The notes under the pieces were generated by a model that was given only the letters and a program-made list of their open reading frames with translations, had not been told where the DNA came from and did not search any database. The translations under genes and the position numbers were made by a program. Of a DNA stretch of 64,000 bases, positions 56,001 to 59,946 are shown one piece after another; position 1 is the stretch's first letter, and each line of letters begins with the position of its first letter. Source of the DNA: Euptelea pleiosperma. Taxonomy: Eukaryota > Streptophyta > Magnoliopsida > Ranunculales > Eupteleaceae. The DNA lies in assembly GCA_035048495.1 (NCBI GenBank), contig CM068541.1:14391929-14455928 (forward strand). The letters are read 5' to 3'.

Positions 56001-58474
56001 TTTTCGTATTTTAGTAGGTCTCTTCTGGGTTCTGATTTGTTTTAGATGGTTTTTATTAGCAACTCTAAGAGTAGTAAGAGTGTTTTAAGAGAATCAGGAA
56101 ATTTACGTATTCTCAGGAAAGTTGGGATTTTGAGATCTAAAAATAATGATTGTAATTGGAAAATTTTCATTATTATGAAGAATTAAATTATTGAAGTTTC
56201 TACTTTGTTTAGCGTTATGGATTCAAGGAGTTTTTGTGATTTTGGTTGAAGACGGTGATCTTATTCCTTTGTCTGTTCTTCACACATTCTGCTATGTTAA
56301 AAATCAACCATGAGCAGCCAAGAAAATGTTGAGAAGACCTATTAGATTGGATGGTTACGATCATTGAATCAACTTTGTTTTGATAAGGAAGATCTCCTAG
56401 GTGGCCCATGAGCAGCCAATAAAAGATATAAGATCATAAGGAAAGATCGACGCACATCTAGTAAATGCTGGATCCAAATATAATAATCACAGGTGTAACT
56501 CGTTCTAGTGGGTCTATTAATTTGGACCAACTACTTAGCCACATGGCCAATATGGTGCTAGAGTTGGTAAAATTTTAGATGCCCTCGTGGTACATCAAAA
56601 AATGGAAGTCGTAGTCTATTGGAATAGCCACCTATGCATGGGGAGATGACTTTTGGGAATATTGGCCTGTTAAATCATGTGGCCCCATGTTCCTGTATAG
56701 ATACCAATTCTCAAAGGCTAAGACATCCATTTGGGTTGTAGCACTGATTTAATCTTTTTTTCCTACCTTGGTCTAAGGTCTTTCTTTATTGGCTGTTTTT
56801 GGAGGTTAGTCTGTTACTAGACAAAAGTGAAAAAGTGATGCCAGCTTGGCACTGACAACCACTGTTGGATTCTTGAAATCCACGGTCGAGCACAGGAACA
56901 TGGAGAGGGGTCAGAAAAAAGGGGGCCCCTAAGCCCGACCCATAAAACAATTTTAAGGCCGCATGGCCCACTCTTAGTGGATGCTAACTGTATGGATGGA
57001 TGTTTGGCCAGTCCCTCAGTGGACGTCTAAACAAAAAATCAGCCTGATTAGTGATTTCTAAGTGATTCATTGAAGTTATTTTCATGGGTTGATTGTAACG
57101 CTAAGAATTCGAGCATTATTTGGGTGCAAAGATCCAAAGGTTGCAATCACTAATCAGGCTGATTTTTGGTTTATAGGTCCACCGAGGGACCAGCCAAACA
57201 TTCATATTTATACAGTCAGAGTCCACTAAGAGTGTGCCACGTGTCCTGTGATTTGCATTGAGATATTTTCATTTGCGGAAGCGGCAATTTTGGTAGTCAC
57301 CGCTGCCATCTGGGTCCACTGACCGCATGGATGTTTAGCTAACCCCTTAATAGACATTCATACCAAAAGTCAGCTTGTTTAATGATTTTTAACCATTGGT
57401 TTTAGCTAGTAGTCAAAAAATAGTTGCATTCAACGGCAATAAGAACGCCATGAAAAGTGCTAAGAAGTGTTAAAATCTAATGGTTATAGATTACCAATCA
57501 GGGTGAGTTTTGGTGTGTACATCCACCAAGGGGTGGGATAAAATTTGGTCAAACGACAGTGGTGATCAGTAACAAAAATCGTGCTTCCGCATTTGAAACA
57601 GTTAATAGGAAAAGATGTAACAAGGTATGCATGAAACTGTAGCAAATGCGGAAGCAGGATTTTTGTTACTCACCACTGTCATCTGGGTCCACTGACCGCA
57701 TGATGTTTATCGCACCCCTTGGTGGATATACACACCAAAAATCACCCCGGACCATTAGATTTTAGCATTTTTCAGAACTTTTTAAGGCATTCTTATAGCC
57801 GTTGAATGCAACCATTGTTTGAGTACTAAAAACCAACGGCTACAAATCATTAAACAGGCTGATCTTTGGTACGAATGTCTATTAAGGGGTAGGCTAAACA
57901 TCCATGCGGTGAGTGGGTCCAGATGGCAGCGGTAACTACCAAAATTGCCGCTTCTGCAAATGAAAAGATCTCAGGTATAACTTGTTACATCACGACCCAA
58001 GTTAATAAGAGATGCGTACATTTTTTTCACGTGGCAAACCGTGTGATTCTTGTGTTTACAGCTGCAGGAAATTCCAGACAAGGGACCTTTGTTCGCGCAA
58101 TAATCACTAGAAAAGGACAACTTCGACTTCAATTTCAACTTCAACACAATGGCATTAAGAGCTTTTACTGCAACATATTAAATTAATAAAGTCAGAGAGT
58201 GATGTATCTCATCTTAACCAAAGTTAATTGAACCTTAGCTAAGCTCTACTGATGAAGCGATCATGCGCCAACGATCTCATGCTACATATACCCATGGTGT
58301 GTGCGCGTGCGCATGTGTACAAATGAAGACTCAAGAACTGGAATATCAGCTACTTCATAGTAAAGTACCTTCAATTGTCGGCAACCTCGCAGAGGCAGCG
58401 TGAGAGTGCAGTGCTAGTAGATGCAAGAGACAATAAGAAAATAAAAGCATTGGATACGACAGACGTTTTCCCAT
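16467..58474 (-). CDS. LRR VIII receptor-like kinase gene, ectodomain part (15 exons)
   Basis: Join, minus strand: 58474-58369, 58167-58020, 52062-51991, 43904-43833, 40981-40910, 40169-40098, 39943-39872, 39776-39705, 39496-39425, 39205-39134, 39020-38949, 38839-38759, 38654-38583, 16771-16703, 16535-16467. This gives 1193 nt, 397 residues and no stop. Residues 1-29 form a signal peptide, 36-85 a Cys-rich cap (C59, C70, C72, C80), and 86-397 LRRs plus a short island (302-328). The motifs GNWKQLQTL, the DLNERSGEGLPFPD island, ILRNCSITGQIPDYIG and YLTRNNLTGPIPRW follow the order of the LRR VIII-2 family (RFK1, At1g07650, At1g53430), as does the one-LRR-per-72-bp-exon structure. The product would be a plasma-membrane receptor kinase, but malectin, transmembrane and kinase exons are not seen. 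The family normally has four exons between the first LRR and the GNW repeat; this gene has six. Intactness beyond exon 15 is unknown. Confidence 0.88.
16703..16771 (-). CDS. LRR receptor exon 14
   Basis: 69 bp, residues 353-374, DLSFNNLSGEVPKS..., with acceptor GTGCAG and donor GTAAGC. Joined to exon 13 it restores TYM-DLSF, as in family members, across a 21.8 kb intron. Confidence 0.88.
17086..18000 (+). pseudogene. L1 LINE relic (endonuclease to start of reverse transcriptase)
   Basis: Degenerate ORF2 resembling 9800-10700: LDDVSVLWDMPWCIG (about 17175), GKFTWSNNQENPTPAYVRL (about 17345), RFMFHRKLRALIEKIMVWNH (17512-17575), then a degenerate SWKQ..RWL.EGD motif and RPLHEENILESIKAIK. Stops and frameshifts are abundant. 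It ends where RTE-type sequence begins. Confidence 0.8.
19825..20335 (-). repeat. Copia LTR with primer-binding site (relic)
   Basis: TGTTGG...CTAACA on the plus strand. Below it, GCTCTGATACCA (19811-19822) is the exact complement of the initiator Met-tRNA primer site, so this is the 5' LTR of a minus-strand element. Its internal part (about 19500-19820) carries no recognisable gag and no second LTR, so it is truncated. The MITE-like block at 19992-20212 lies inside it. Confidence 0.7.
19992..20212. repeat. MITE-like repeat rich in GGTTTCG / CGAAACC
   Basis: Begins CATGGTTTCAAGTTTCGGCC and is filled with GAAACC and GGTTTCG words in both orientations, closing with GAAACTGAAACAT. The architecture resembles the ACGGCCGTT and GAGTCAACTCG elements in this window, but no clean target duplication is visible. 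Confidence 0.55.
22350..22590 (+). mobile_element. L1 3' end fragment
   Basis: AACATCAAAGCTCTC...TGGTCTAAA resembles the L1 C-terminus near 12950-12990. A T-rich 3' UTR (GAGGTCTCCTCGACCTTCTA) and a 3' run of A residues (TAAAAAAAATG) follow. Confidence 0.65.
22591..22813. other. Short unassigned block before Copia-2
   Basis: The minus strand is open at 22613-22798 (61 codons). I recognise no family. It is probably intron or an old TE. Confidence 0.3.
22819..23150 (+). repeat. Copia-2 5' LTR with internal microsatellite
   Basis: 332 bp, TGTTGGAGTTTATG...TTGCAACA. About 100 bp longer than the 3' LTR because of a (TA)n(TG)n(AG) tract at 22978-23030 and adjacent AATTCATTCTC sequence. CACGTGAATAGTGT-type repeats lie upstream of it. 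Confidence 0.93.
23908..24860 (+). pseudogene. Copia-2 gag
   Basis: YITTVKLDSTNFLEWKTSAL, then WVMENLTVMSWLLPSM and AKDVWDAVSHT, the copia gag (UBN2) pattern. A stop (24218), a frameshift near 24400 and further breaks follow. The CCHC knuckle reads KCDHCCRMGHIQATC in the frame at about 24640-24690. No convincing ATG is left at the start; the frame is open upstream from about 23850. Confidence 0.9.
24860..28158 (+). pseudogene. Copia-2 pol: protease, integrase, reverse transcriptase, RNase H
   Basis: Protease keeps the catalytic WIIDSGASDYMTG (24967-25005). Integrase has the zinc-binding WHNWLGHV...HCETCELAKH (25376-25485), then VHSDVWGPA and LRSDNGGEYLDGG with the core D residues, and QQNGTAKRKN. 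Reverse transcriptase (26783-27835) has QLDVKNAFLHGDL and LIVYVDDIVITGND. RNase H has AYTDADWAGSVTDRRSTSGY and HIEVDRHFIKEKL. Stops lie at 25637, 26464, 26747, 27287, 27928 and elsewhere; frames shift near 25160, 26460 and 27700. The copia catalytic residues are still readable but not in one frame. Confidence 0.93.
28198..28426 (+). repeat. Copia-2 3' LTR
   Basis: 229 bp, TGTTGGAGTTTATG...TTGCAATA, matching the 5' LTR except for the missing microsatellite block and scattered substitutions. Confidence 0.93.
28518..28768 (-). repeat. Copia-3 3' LTR
   Basis: Ends ATCTGATAACA before the polypurine tract complement. It carries a GAGAGGAGAGAG purine tract and a TTAGGGTTAGGTTTAGG stretch. Confidence 0.85.
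28780..30535 (-). pseudogene. Copia-3 reverse transcriptase and RNase H
   Basis: Read in reverse: DLPIALRKGTRSCTQHP (30380-30440), VRLVAKGYTQTYWID (30070-30110), HQLDVKNAFLHGDLHEE, then LIIYVDDIILTGND (YVDD, about 29700). RNase H begins at 29379 with RILRYLKSAPSRGLLLRKSG and AYTDADWAGVKDDRRSTSGY. Decayed sequence continues to 28780. Several stops and frameshifts. Confidence 0.9.
30540..33135. mobile_element. Unclassified 2.6 kb insertion in Copia-3
   Basis: Splits Copia-3 pol between the integrase C-terminal spacer and reverse transcriptase. No transposase, gag or pol motif is readable. It has three copies of a unit reading ACCGTTGGATCTTCAATC (31211-31265), homopolymer A runs at about 31516-31533 and 31876-31890, and a pyrimidine-rich leader-like stretch (31560-32700). 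Plus-strand frames open at 31970-32597 are Pro/Thr/Ser/His-rich low-complexity reading and I do not call them genes. It could be a non-autonomous LTR element. Boundaries are approximate. Confidence 0.5.
33150..33660 (-). pseudogene. Copia-3 integrase C-terminal part
   Basis: AAYLTNRMPSCVLKF (about 33540-33590), LKCAFLGYSSTHKG (33380-33420), then STDVTFREELPFFSASLQGE (33275-33342): the C-terminal integrase and spacer region of copia pol. The upstream DDE core is missing. Confidence 0.85.
33665..34333. other. 670-bp foreign block replacing Copia-3 protease and integrase core
   Basis: No copia coding match. GC-rich at 33670-33830 (GCGCGCACATGGGG, CACGCGCGCGGGGGG), then an LTR-like tail at 34090-34270. 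It may be an old solo LTR that landed in a deletion. Confidence 0.4.
34335..34938 (-). pseudogene. Copia-3 gag
   Basis: Starts METPLIPGNPSGSDVS at 34938. ITSVKLNGTNYLEWARAARL and KWDIENLTVQFWLVNSMEP are the plant copia gag pattern. Then, with stops, QLKQSISCLHQGDKSLSDYL. No zinc knuckle is found before the break at about 34335. Confidence 0.88.
35591..35797 (-). repeat. Copia-3 5' LTR
   Basis: Starts directly after the primer-site complement and ends ATCTGATAACA, matching 28518-28768 with internal length differences. Confidence 0.85.
35798..36239. other. No gene recognised
   Basis: AT-rich sequence between Copia-3 and the L1. Neither strand has a supportable reading frame. It may be an L1 or gag-like relic too decayed to name. 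Confidence 0.3.
36600..37134. mobile_element. hAT-type non-autonomous element in the L1
   Basis: Flanked by the 8-bp duplication AGGAGGCA (36592-36599 and 37135-37142). Terminal inverted repeats are GGGCCATCTC on the left and GGGCCAGCTC at the right end (reverse complement, inset by TTTA). Excising it restores the L1 frame RVIGGKYG. The interior (36830-37060) is a copy of the TGGATGTTTAGCC palindromic repeat family also found at 41.7 and 57-61 kb. Confidence 0.82.
37143..38106 (+). pseudogene. L1 ORF2 C-terminal part with zf-RVT domain
   Basis: Frame at 37193-37663 (RLVLGDGTRIRFWEDSWMGD, WDLDLKRHLFVWE), shifting to 37612-37794 (LRICFFAWVASLNKILTIEN, CVMCMSNGENTNHLLLHCDF, the zf-RVT pattern), then 37813-38103 (AVWQVVPFVIIWGLWMERNR). 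One frameshift at about 37620 and a stop at about 37795. Confidence 0.9.
38232..38582. other. Intron sequence, nothing recognised
   Basis: Between the L1 tail and the exon 13 donor. No LRR-like reading on the minus strand and no TE signature. Confidence 0.35.
38583..38654 (-). CDS. LRR receptor exon 13
   Basis: 72 bp, residues 329-351, ILRNCSITGQIPDYIG. Acceptor ATGCAG, donor GTAAGC. LRNC...GPIPxYI is diagnostic for the LRR VIII group. Confidence 0.92.
38759..38839 (-). CDS. LRR receptor exon 12 (island)
   Basis: 81 bp, residues 302-327, FMSDLNERSGEGLPFPDISR. This is the non-canonical insert equivalent to the family's ISDL...FP segment. Acceptor TTCAG, donor GTGAGA. Confidence 0.9.
38949..39020 (-). 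CDS. LRR receptor exon 11
   Basis: 72 bp, residues 278-300, YLLGNDFEGPLPKAISRL. Acceptor TTGCAG, donor GTAATT. Confidence 0.9.
39134..39205 (-). CDS. LRR receptor exon 10
   Basis: 72 bp, residues 254-276, SVIGNTFSGRIPEVIGNW. The FSG.IP..IGNW..L motif places it at the family's sixth LRR. Acceptor TTGCAG, donor GTAACC. Confidence 0.92.
39425..39496 (-). CDS. LRR receptor exon 9
   Basis: 72 bp, residues 230-252, LISHNALTKGFPDSFGGL. Acceptor TTACAG, donor GTAAG. The LRR consensus is weaker here (KGFP in place of GxIP). Confidence 0.88.
39705..39776 (-). CDS. LRR receptor exon 8
   Basis: 72 bp, residues 206-228, DLSENRLSGGLPQRLGNL. Donor GTAAG. The acceptor ATCAAAG has a weak pyrimidine tract, but phase and length fit. 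Confidence 0.88.
39872..39943 (-). CDS. LRR receptor exon 7
   Basis: 72 bp, residues 182-204, DLWANELSGPIPDELGNI. Acceptor TTGCAG, donor GTATGC. Confidence 0.92.
40098..40169 (-). CDS. LRR receptor exon 6 (duplicate of exon 5)
   Basis: 72 bp, residues 158-180, TLSNNLLDGSIPAELGSL. Acceptor AACAG, donor GTAAG. Nearly the same as exon 5, with T for D, SN for SI and D for S at the variable LRR positions. Because the exon is phase-symmetric, the duplication adds a whole LRR without breaking the frame. Confidence 0.9.
40521..40789. mobile_element. MITE in duplication copy A
   Basis: Terminal inverted repeats CCAACAGTTTTGACCAACAC and its complement ending at 40789. Interior hairpin GGTGAGGATGATCTC / GGAGATCATCCTCAC (40577-40619). 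Copy B of the host duplication at 41571-41583 keeps the empty site. Related in sequence to 61775-62140. Confidence 0.85.
40910..40981 (-). CDS. LRR receptor exon 5
   Basis: 72 bp, residues 134-156, DLSINLLSGSIPAELGSL. Acceptor AACAG, donor GTAAG. Closer to the LRR consensus than its copy, exon 6. Confidence 0.92.
41034..41475. mobile_element. ACGGCCGTT-type MITE, copy 1
   Basis: Starts CAAGGTTTAAAGG and ends CCGTTAAAACCA. Filled with TTTAACGGCCGTTTAAAC-type palindromes and GGGGCGTTACC / GGGGCATTACC near both ends. Same family as 54162-54552. The target duplication is not clear here. Confidence 0.75.
41762..42130. mobile_element. Related MITE (ATAACGGCCGTTAT type), nested in another repeat
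   Basis: 369 bp, CAAGGTTTAAA...TTTAAACCTCG, with 8-bp duplication GTCTATCC (41754-41761) and GTTTATCC (42131-42138), one mismatch. It interrupts a TGGATGTTTA-family repeat: removing it rejoins GGATGTCTATCC with CACCTCTTCGTGG. Confidence 0.85.
42202..42510. mobile_element. MITE with 40-60 bp inverted ends
   Basis: The ends TAGTAACA...TGTTACTA continue into AATTTGAAAGTAATTTGT and its complement, and CCCCTTATACTTTCAAA and its complement. It is inserted in the same TGGATGTTTA-family copy as the previous element. No gene. Confidence 0.8.
42525..43832. other. Intron sequence with a GGGTTGGGCT-motif repeat
   Basis: 42530-42625 is rich in GGGCTCAACCCGAGCCC and AACCCAACCC words, another simple-motif MITE-like block. 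A CT microsatellite lies near 42690. 42750-43832 is AT-rich with nothing recognisable. Confidence 0.45.
43833..43904 (-). CDS. LRR receptor exon 4
   Basis: 72 bp, residues 110-132, DLSNNKLHGPIPISFVGL. Acceptor TCACAG, donor GTAAG. Isolated by introns of 8.1 kb upstream and 2.9 kb downstream. Confidence 0.9.
44205..44320. repeat. Fragment of the ATAACGGCCGTTAT MITE family
   Basis: TGGACGTTATAAC, TTATAATGGCCATTTTTAAACCATG: right end of the same family as 41762-42130, truncated on the left. Confidence 0.6.
44330..44436 (+). repeat. Copia LTR 3' end and primer-site relic
   Basis: CTCTATAAAACCTC...CAATAAAATC followed by TAGTATCAGGTC (44422-44433), a degenerate initiator Met-tRNA primer site. No internal copia sequence follows. 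Confidence 0.45.
44563..48242. mobile_element. Inverted pair of LTR-like arms (TGTCACG...CGTGACA)
   Basis: Left end TGTCACGCCCCAAACCTAG, right end ...ATCGAGACGTGACA: inverted copies. Deeper in, CGGTGAGCCGAAAAGCTCAA (45902-45921) and ATGAGCGACTAACC (45955-45968) have inverted counterparts at 46975-47035. TGTCACG(C/A)CCC is a common LTR start in plant gypsy elements, so this is either two LTRs in opposite orientation or one long-inverted-repeat element. No coding region and no target duplication seen. Confidence 0.6.
45287..45391 (+). ncRNA. 5S rRNA-like sequence, 5' truncated
   Basis: About 105 nt match the plant 5S rRNA from GCACTAATGCACC to the 3' end, including CCCATCAGAACTCCG, the box A region AATTAAGCGTGCTT, the box C region AGTAGTACTAGGATGGGTGA and CCTCGTGTTGCACCC. 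The first 14-16 nt of 5S are not present and there are a few substitutions. A functional gene is unlikely. It may be a 5S pseudogene or a TE that captured 5S (Cassandra TRIMs and SINE3 are known examples). Confidence 0.85.
48243..49415 (-). repeat. Third relic of the TGTCACG LTR-like family
   Basis: 49320-49415 (CTCACCCCAAGGTCACGG...GGTCCAGTTTGGTGG...AGGACATGATAC) parallels 48150-48242. The rest is AT-rich without genes. The minus-strand orientation matches the right arm. Confidence 0.45.
49620..49970 (+). pseudogene. Ty3/gypsy gag relic
   Basis: In one plus-strand frame: FKGLKPLVFNGSLNPLEAER, then WLK, stop, MNKIFVVMGV, and later LASYTLEACSDHW. This matches the plant gypsy gag pattern PPxFxG..DPLxAExWLxxMEKIF...A.Y.L...A..WW. 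At least three stops. No other part of the element was identified. Confidence 0.72.
49971..50630. other. No gene recognised
   Basis: Continuation of degenerate repeat sequence. The long minus-strand open frame here (50226-49777) lies antisense to the gag relic and is not supported as a gene. Confidence 0.35.
50634..50790. repeat. Second AATCGATTGG palindrome cluster
   Basis: CAATCGATTGGAC, CGATCGATTGGAC, CAATCGATTGGAG, CTAATCGATCAGAC and CCAATTGATCAGAA within about 150 bp. Same motif as 834-1200, so it is probably a relic of a related Sirevirus LTR. Confidence 0.75.
50791..51364. other. Probable LTR relic, no gene
   Basis: Follows the palindrome cluster. It has a poly-C tract at 51113-51128. 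50940-51155 is open but low in information. Possibly the rest of a Sirevirus-like LTR (C-rich tail). Confidence 0.4.
51365..51665. repeat. GAGTCAACTCG-motif repeat
   Basis: AGTCAACTCAACTCC, GTGAGTTGACTTGG, CGAGTCAAGTTGGGTCGACT and CAAGTCGAGTCAACTTG: same word set as the hAT MITE at 3782-4124, but no intact ends are visible. Confidence 0.6.
51991..52062 (-). CDS. LRR receptor exon 3 (first LRR)
   Basis: 72 bp, residues 86-108, DFSGQELSGIIPPELSNL. Acceptor TTACAG, donor GTAAGAA. Corresponds to the family's first LRR (LPGTLPPEFxNLTxL), following the CxV.xI end of the cap. Confidence 0.92.
52063..53119. other. Intron sequence, nothing firm
   Basis: 52600-52760 has the repeated words GTCCTTAAA/CCTACCCTAAGTC. 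52764-53081 is open on the plus strand but unlike any family I know. It may be an unassigned repeat upstream of the gypsy LTR. Confidence 0.35.
53683..53780 (+). pseudogene. Gypsy gag N-terminus remnant
   Basis: MAPNNDSDLTNLVDGALECQ... then stop, 35 bp after the primer site. Position rather than sequence supports gag. Confidence 0.5.
54162..54552. mobile_element. ACGGCCGTT-type hAT MITE, copy 2
   Basis: 391 bp with a perfect 8-bp duplication CTATCAAT (54154-54161 and 54553-54560). Ends are CAAGGTTTAAA and TTTTAAAACCATG. Dense AAACGG/CCGTTT words and GGGGGCGTTACCG / GGGGCGTTACTG near each end. Confidence 0.9.
54789..54898. repeat. 55-bp exact tandem duplication
   Basis: Two adjacent, apparently perfect copies starting AGGTAAAACACC and ending AGTTTTCATG inside the gypsy relic. 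Confidence 0.9.
54900..55790 (+). pseudogene. Gypsy reverse transcriptase C-terminus and RNase H, split by a MULE
   Basis: Left piece: GFTTYYRRYVRNLSSIASPL (54899-54958), then SLALIKEKLNFVIVL (to 55054), the gypsy GLxxYYRRF...IAxPL and FxxLKxxLxxAPVL motifs. Right piece: FEVDFDASYMGIGDVLFQEG (55696-55758), the RNase H DAS motif. The interruption is the Mutator-type element at 55055-55661. Stops are present. Confidence 0.85.
55055..55661. mobile_element. Mutator-type MITE with about 95-bp inverted ends
   Basis: 607 bp. 9-bp duplication TTGTTTTAA (55046-55054 and 55662-55670) and termini CGGAAAATT...AATTTTCCG. Inverted arms run inward through AAAACAAACTTTAATTTATT and CCCTTTCAAAGGGCGTTTCG. The interior repeats AAACGCCCTTTNAAAGGGCGTTT several times and holds about 95 bp shared with the MITE at 61775-62140. 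No transposase. Confidence 0.93.
56300..56960. other. Intron sequence, nothing recognised
   Basis: The word CATGAGCAGCCAA occurs twice (56311 and 56408), about 100 bp apart. No coding or TE signature. Confidence 0.35.
56985..57245. repeat. TGGATGTTTGGCC palindromic repeat
   Basis: Near-palindromic: TGGATGTTTGGCCAGTCCCT...AATCAGCCTGATTAGTGATTT at the left and CACTAATCAGGCTGATTTTTGG...GGGACCAGCCAAACATTCA at the right. A member of a family seen about nine times in this window. Confidence 0.75.
57255..57608. mobile_element. MITE of the TGGATGTTTAGCC family, copy 1
   Basis: Inverted ends ATTTGCGGAAGCGGCAATTT and ATCGTGCTTCCGCATTTGAA, then ACCGCTGCCATCTGG / CGACAGTGGTGATC. The middle follows the family's palindrome. 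Probably a MULE-like or hAT-like MITE; no duplication identified. Confidence 0.72.
57615..57985. mobile_element. MITE of the TGGATGTTTAGCC family, copy 2, next to exon 2
   Basis: Inverted ends GATGTAACAAGGTATGC...AAATGCGGAAGC and GCTTCTGCAAATG...ATAACTTGTTACATC. Its right end lies about 30 bp from the exon 2 splice donor (58019). Confidence 0.72.
58020..58167 (-). CDS. LRR receptor exon 2 (cysteine-rich cap)
   Basis: 148 bp, completes V36 and encodes residues 37-84 plus two bases of I85. SDYCANKGPLSGISCSCKHK then NHTVCHV gives cysteines C59, C70, C72 and C80, equivalent to the family's DPC...CDCSF...CHV cap. DPC is DYC here and the usual upstream Trp is absent. Acceptor TTGCAG, donor AT|GTACGC. 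NHT (76-78) is a potential N-glycosylation site. Confidence 0.9.
58369..58474 (-). CDS. LRR receptor exon 1 (start and signal peptide)
   Basis: 106 bp, residues 1-35. MGKRLSYPMLLFSYCLLHLL is a classic n- and h-region, with a likely cleavage after HAASA (residue 29). The exon ends LPTIE-G|GTACTT, the family's conserved phase-1 junction before a V/E-x-ALxxI segment. The frame is open upstream to 58654, but only the ATG at 58474 gives an N-terminal signal peptide. Confidence 0.88.
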
Positions 58475-58526
58475 TTTTCTCGCCGTTTGAAAAAAAATGA
58501 ATAGAGATGACAACCCAGAGATCAAA

Positions 58527-58533
58527 ATATATA
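58527..58533 (-). promoter_or_regulatory. Candidate TATA box of the LRR receptor gene
   Basis: CCTATATATTTTG on the minus strand, 53 bp upstream of the ATG. Such a short leader would place the start site about 25-30 bp before the ATG, so this is tentative. Confidence 0.4.
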
Positions 58534-58632
58534 GGAAACCATCCCTCAGTGGAGTAGGTAGCACAGCCCTGATTGGTTCGTTGCACTGGGATGCATTTTT
58601 GTGAGTTGGGCTCCACAGGCTTGCATCCATTT

Positions 58633-59942
58633 TTGGCAACCAATTGCACCACAACTCATTTGCATGTCCCTACCAATCACGTTTAATTCCAAAACTGTGG
58701 CAAGTGGGTGCAATCTTACATCCAATTTTCATTGAACCAAGTAGAGCCTCAGAGACCACTGACCAAAAGTCAGCTTGATTGATGACCTTTAACCATTGGA
58801 TTTTAGTCTTTTAAATGGCTTGATTTTCATCCATTAATTACACTGTAGCATTATTTAGGGGGTACTCATACAATGGCTATAAATCACCAATCAAGATGAT
58901 TTTTTGTCGTACATCCACCTAGGGATGACAAAACATTCATATGCTCAGTTTTCTATAAGAATGTGCCACGTGGCTCATATGGACGTTGGTGATCGTCCCT
59001 GAGCACAGATGTTCACGAGCAAAACTGGACTCTGCGGCTTTGTATCATCCTTGAAGCTAAGCTGCTCATCAAAAATTGATCTCGTATTGGGACCATCACA
59101 TTGTAGTTTTTACTTATACTAACTGTAAATCAAGAAAAAAAAAACTATGATCTCCATCCCAGGACATCACCCAAAAAAATCCATGTGGAACACTCTTTGG
59201 GGCCCATTGACCCCATGAATGTTCCGCCCACCCCTTAGTGGATCAATGTATCACCACAAATTAATTGCCTGATTGGTATTTTCCATCCCTTAAGTGTCTG
59301 AGTACCCCAAAAAATGATTGAATCCCACTGCTAGAAATAACCCATGAAAAAAAGCTCAAATCCAATGACCAAAAATCACTAATCAGGTTAATTTGTGGTG
59401 TGTAGGTCCACTAAGAGTCGGCCAAACATTCATACTACGCCTGGGAAGTTTCCTCAGTCAACCTCCCCTTGATCTAAATCAATTGGAGAAATATTTTGAA
59501 GAAAGCAGTTTTGCTGACTAGCACCTCTCTACTTCACAAGTACCACGTCTGGGGACCCAGTTTTCAATTTTTGAAATTTAAACATTTTATTCAAAACATA
59601 TCCTATGGTAAATTTGATGTCGGAGCATTCAAGAAACGTTTTTAGATTGCCATGTATAGATTGCACTTCCTGATCCACCACCTACAAGTCTCCAACAAAC
59701 TGTCAAAACCTAAACTGCAATTTTTTTTTTCGAAAACCAGACCACATTGGAGTTTGTTTAAACATCACCCTCCCACTACTTACAACTTTTGAAAATTTCT
59801 TCCAAGTATAATGAGGCTCACCCTTTCAGCCAATCGTTTAGGCCGGCGGCGGCCACTTTTGTTTTCTCTCTCCTAAGAAAGATTTCTCTTTTAGTGCGCA
59901 TGATGAGAGAAAAAAAGAAAGTATGTCATTGTGGAAATTGCA
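58633..59942. repeat. Upstream tandem duplication, copy 1
   Basis: About 1.31 kb unit paired with 59947-61251. It begins GGCAACCAATTGCAC and ends ATGTCATTGTGGAAATTG. Starts about 160 bp upstream of the receptor ATG. Contains two palindromic repeats of the TGGATGTTTAGCC family (58745-58970 and 59195-59445). Confidence 0.92.
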
Positions 59943-59946
59943 AGGG

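Larger units (their letters stand above)
53120..56299 (+). mobile_element. Decayed Ty3/gypsy element with both LTRs
   Basis: Two similar LTRs (about 53120-53648 and 55805-56299) share ATTATTGCATATG, AAGGTCAAAACAT, AAGTTGGGATTTTGAGAT and TTTTTGTGATTTTGGTTGAA. After the first LTR, TTGATATCAAAGCGAGG (53650-53666) is a diverged initiator Met-tRNA primer site. Only scraps of coding sequence remain: a gag start at 53683, and reverse transcriptase/RNase H pieces at 54900-55054 and 55671-55790. Two DNA elements have inserted into it. Confidence 0.83.

Noticed and set aside
57923..58186. 87-codon plus-strand open frame
   Set aside because: Lies over exon 2 of the receptor and in a MITE on the opposite strand; no family similarity.
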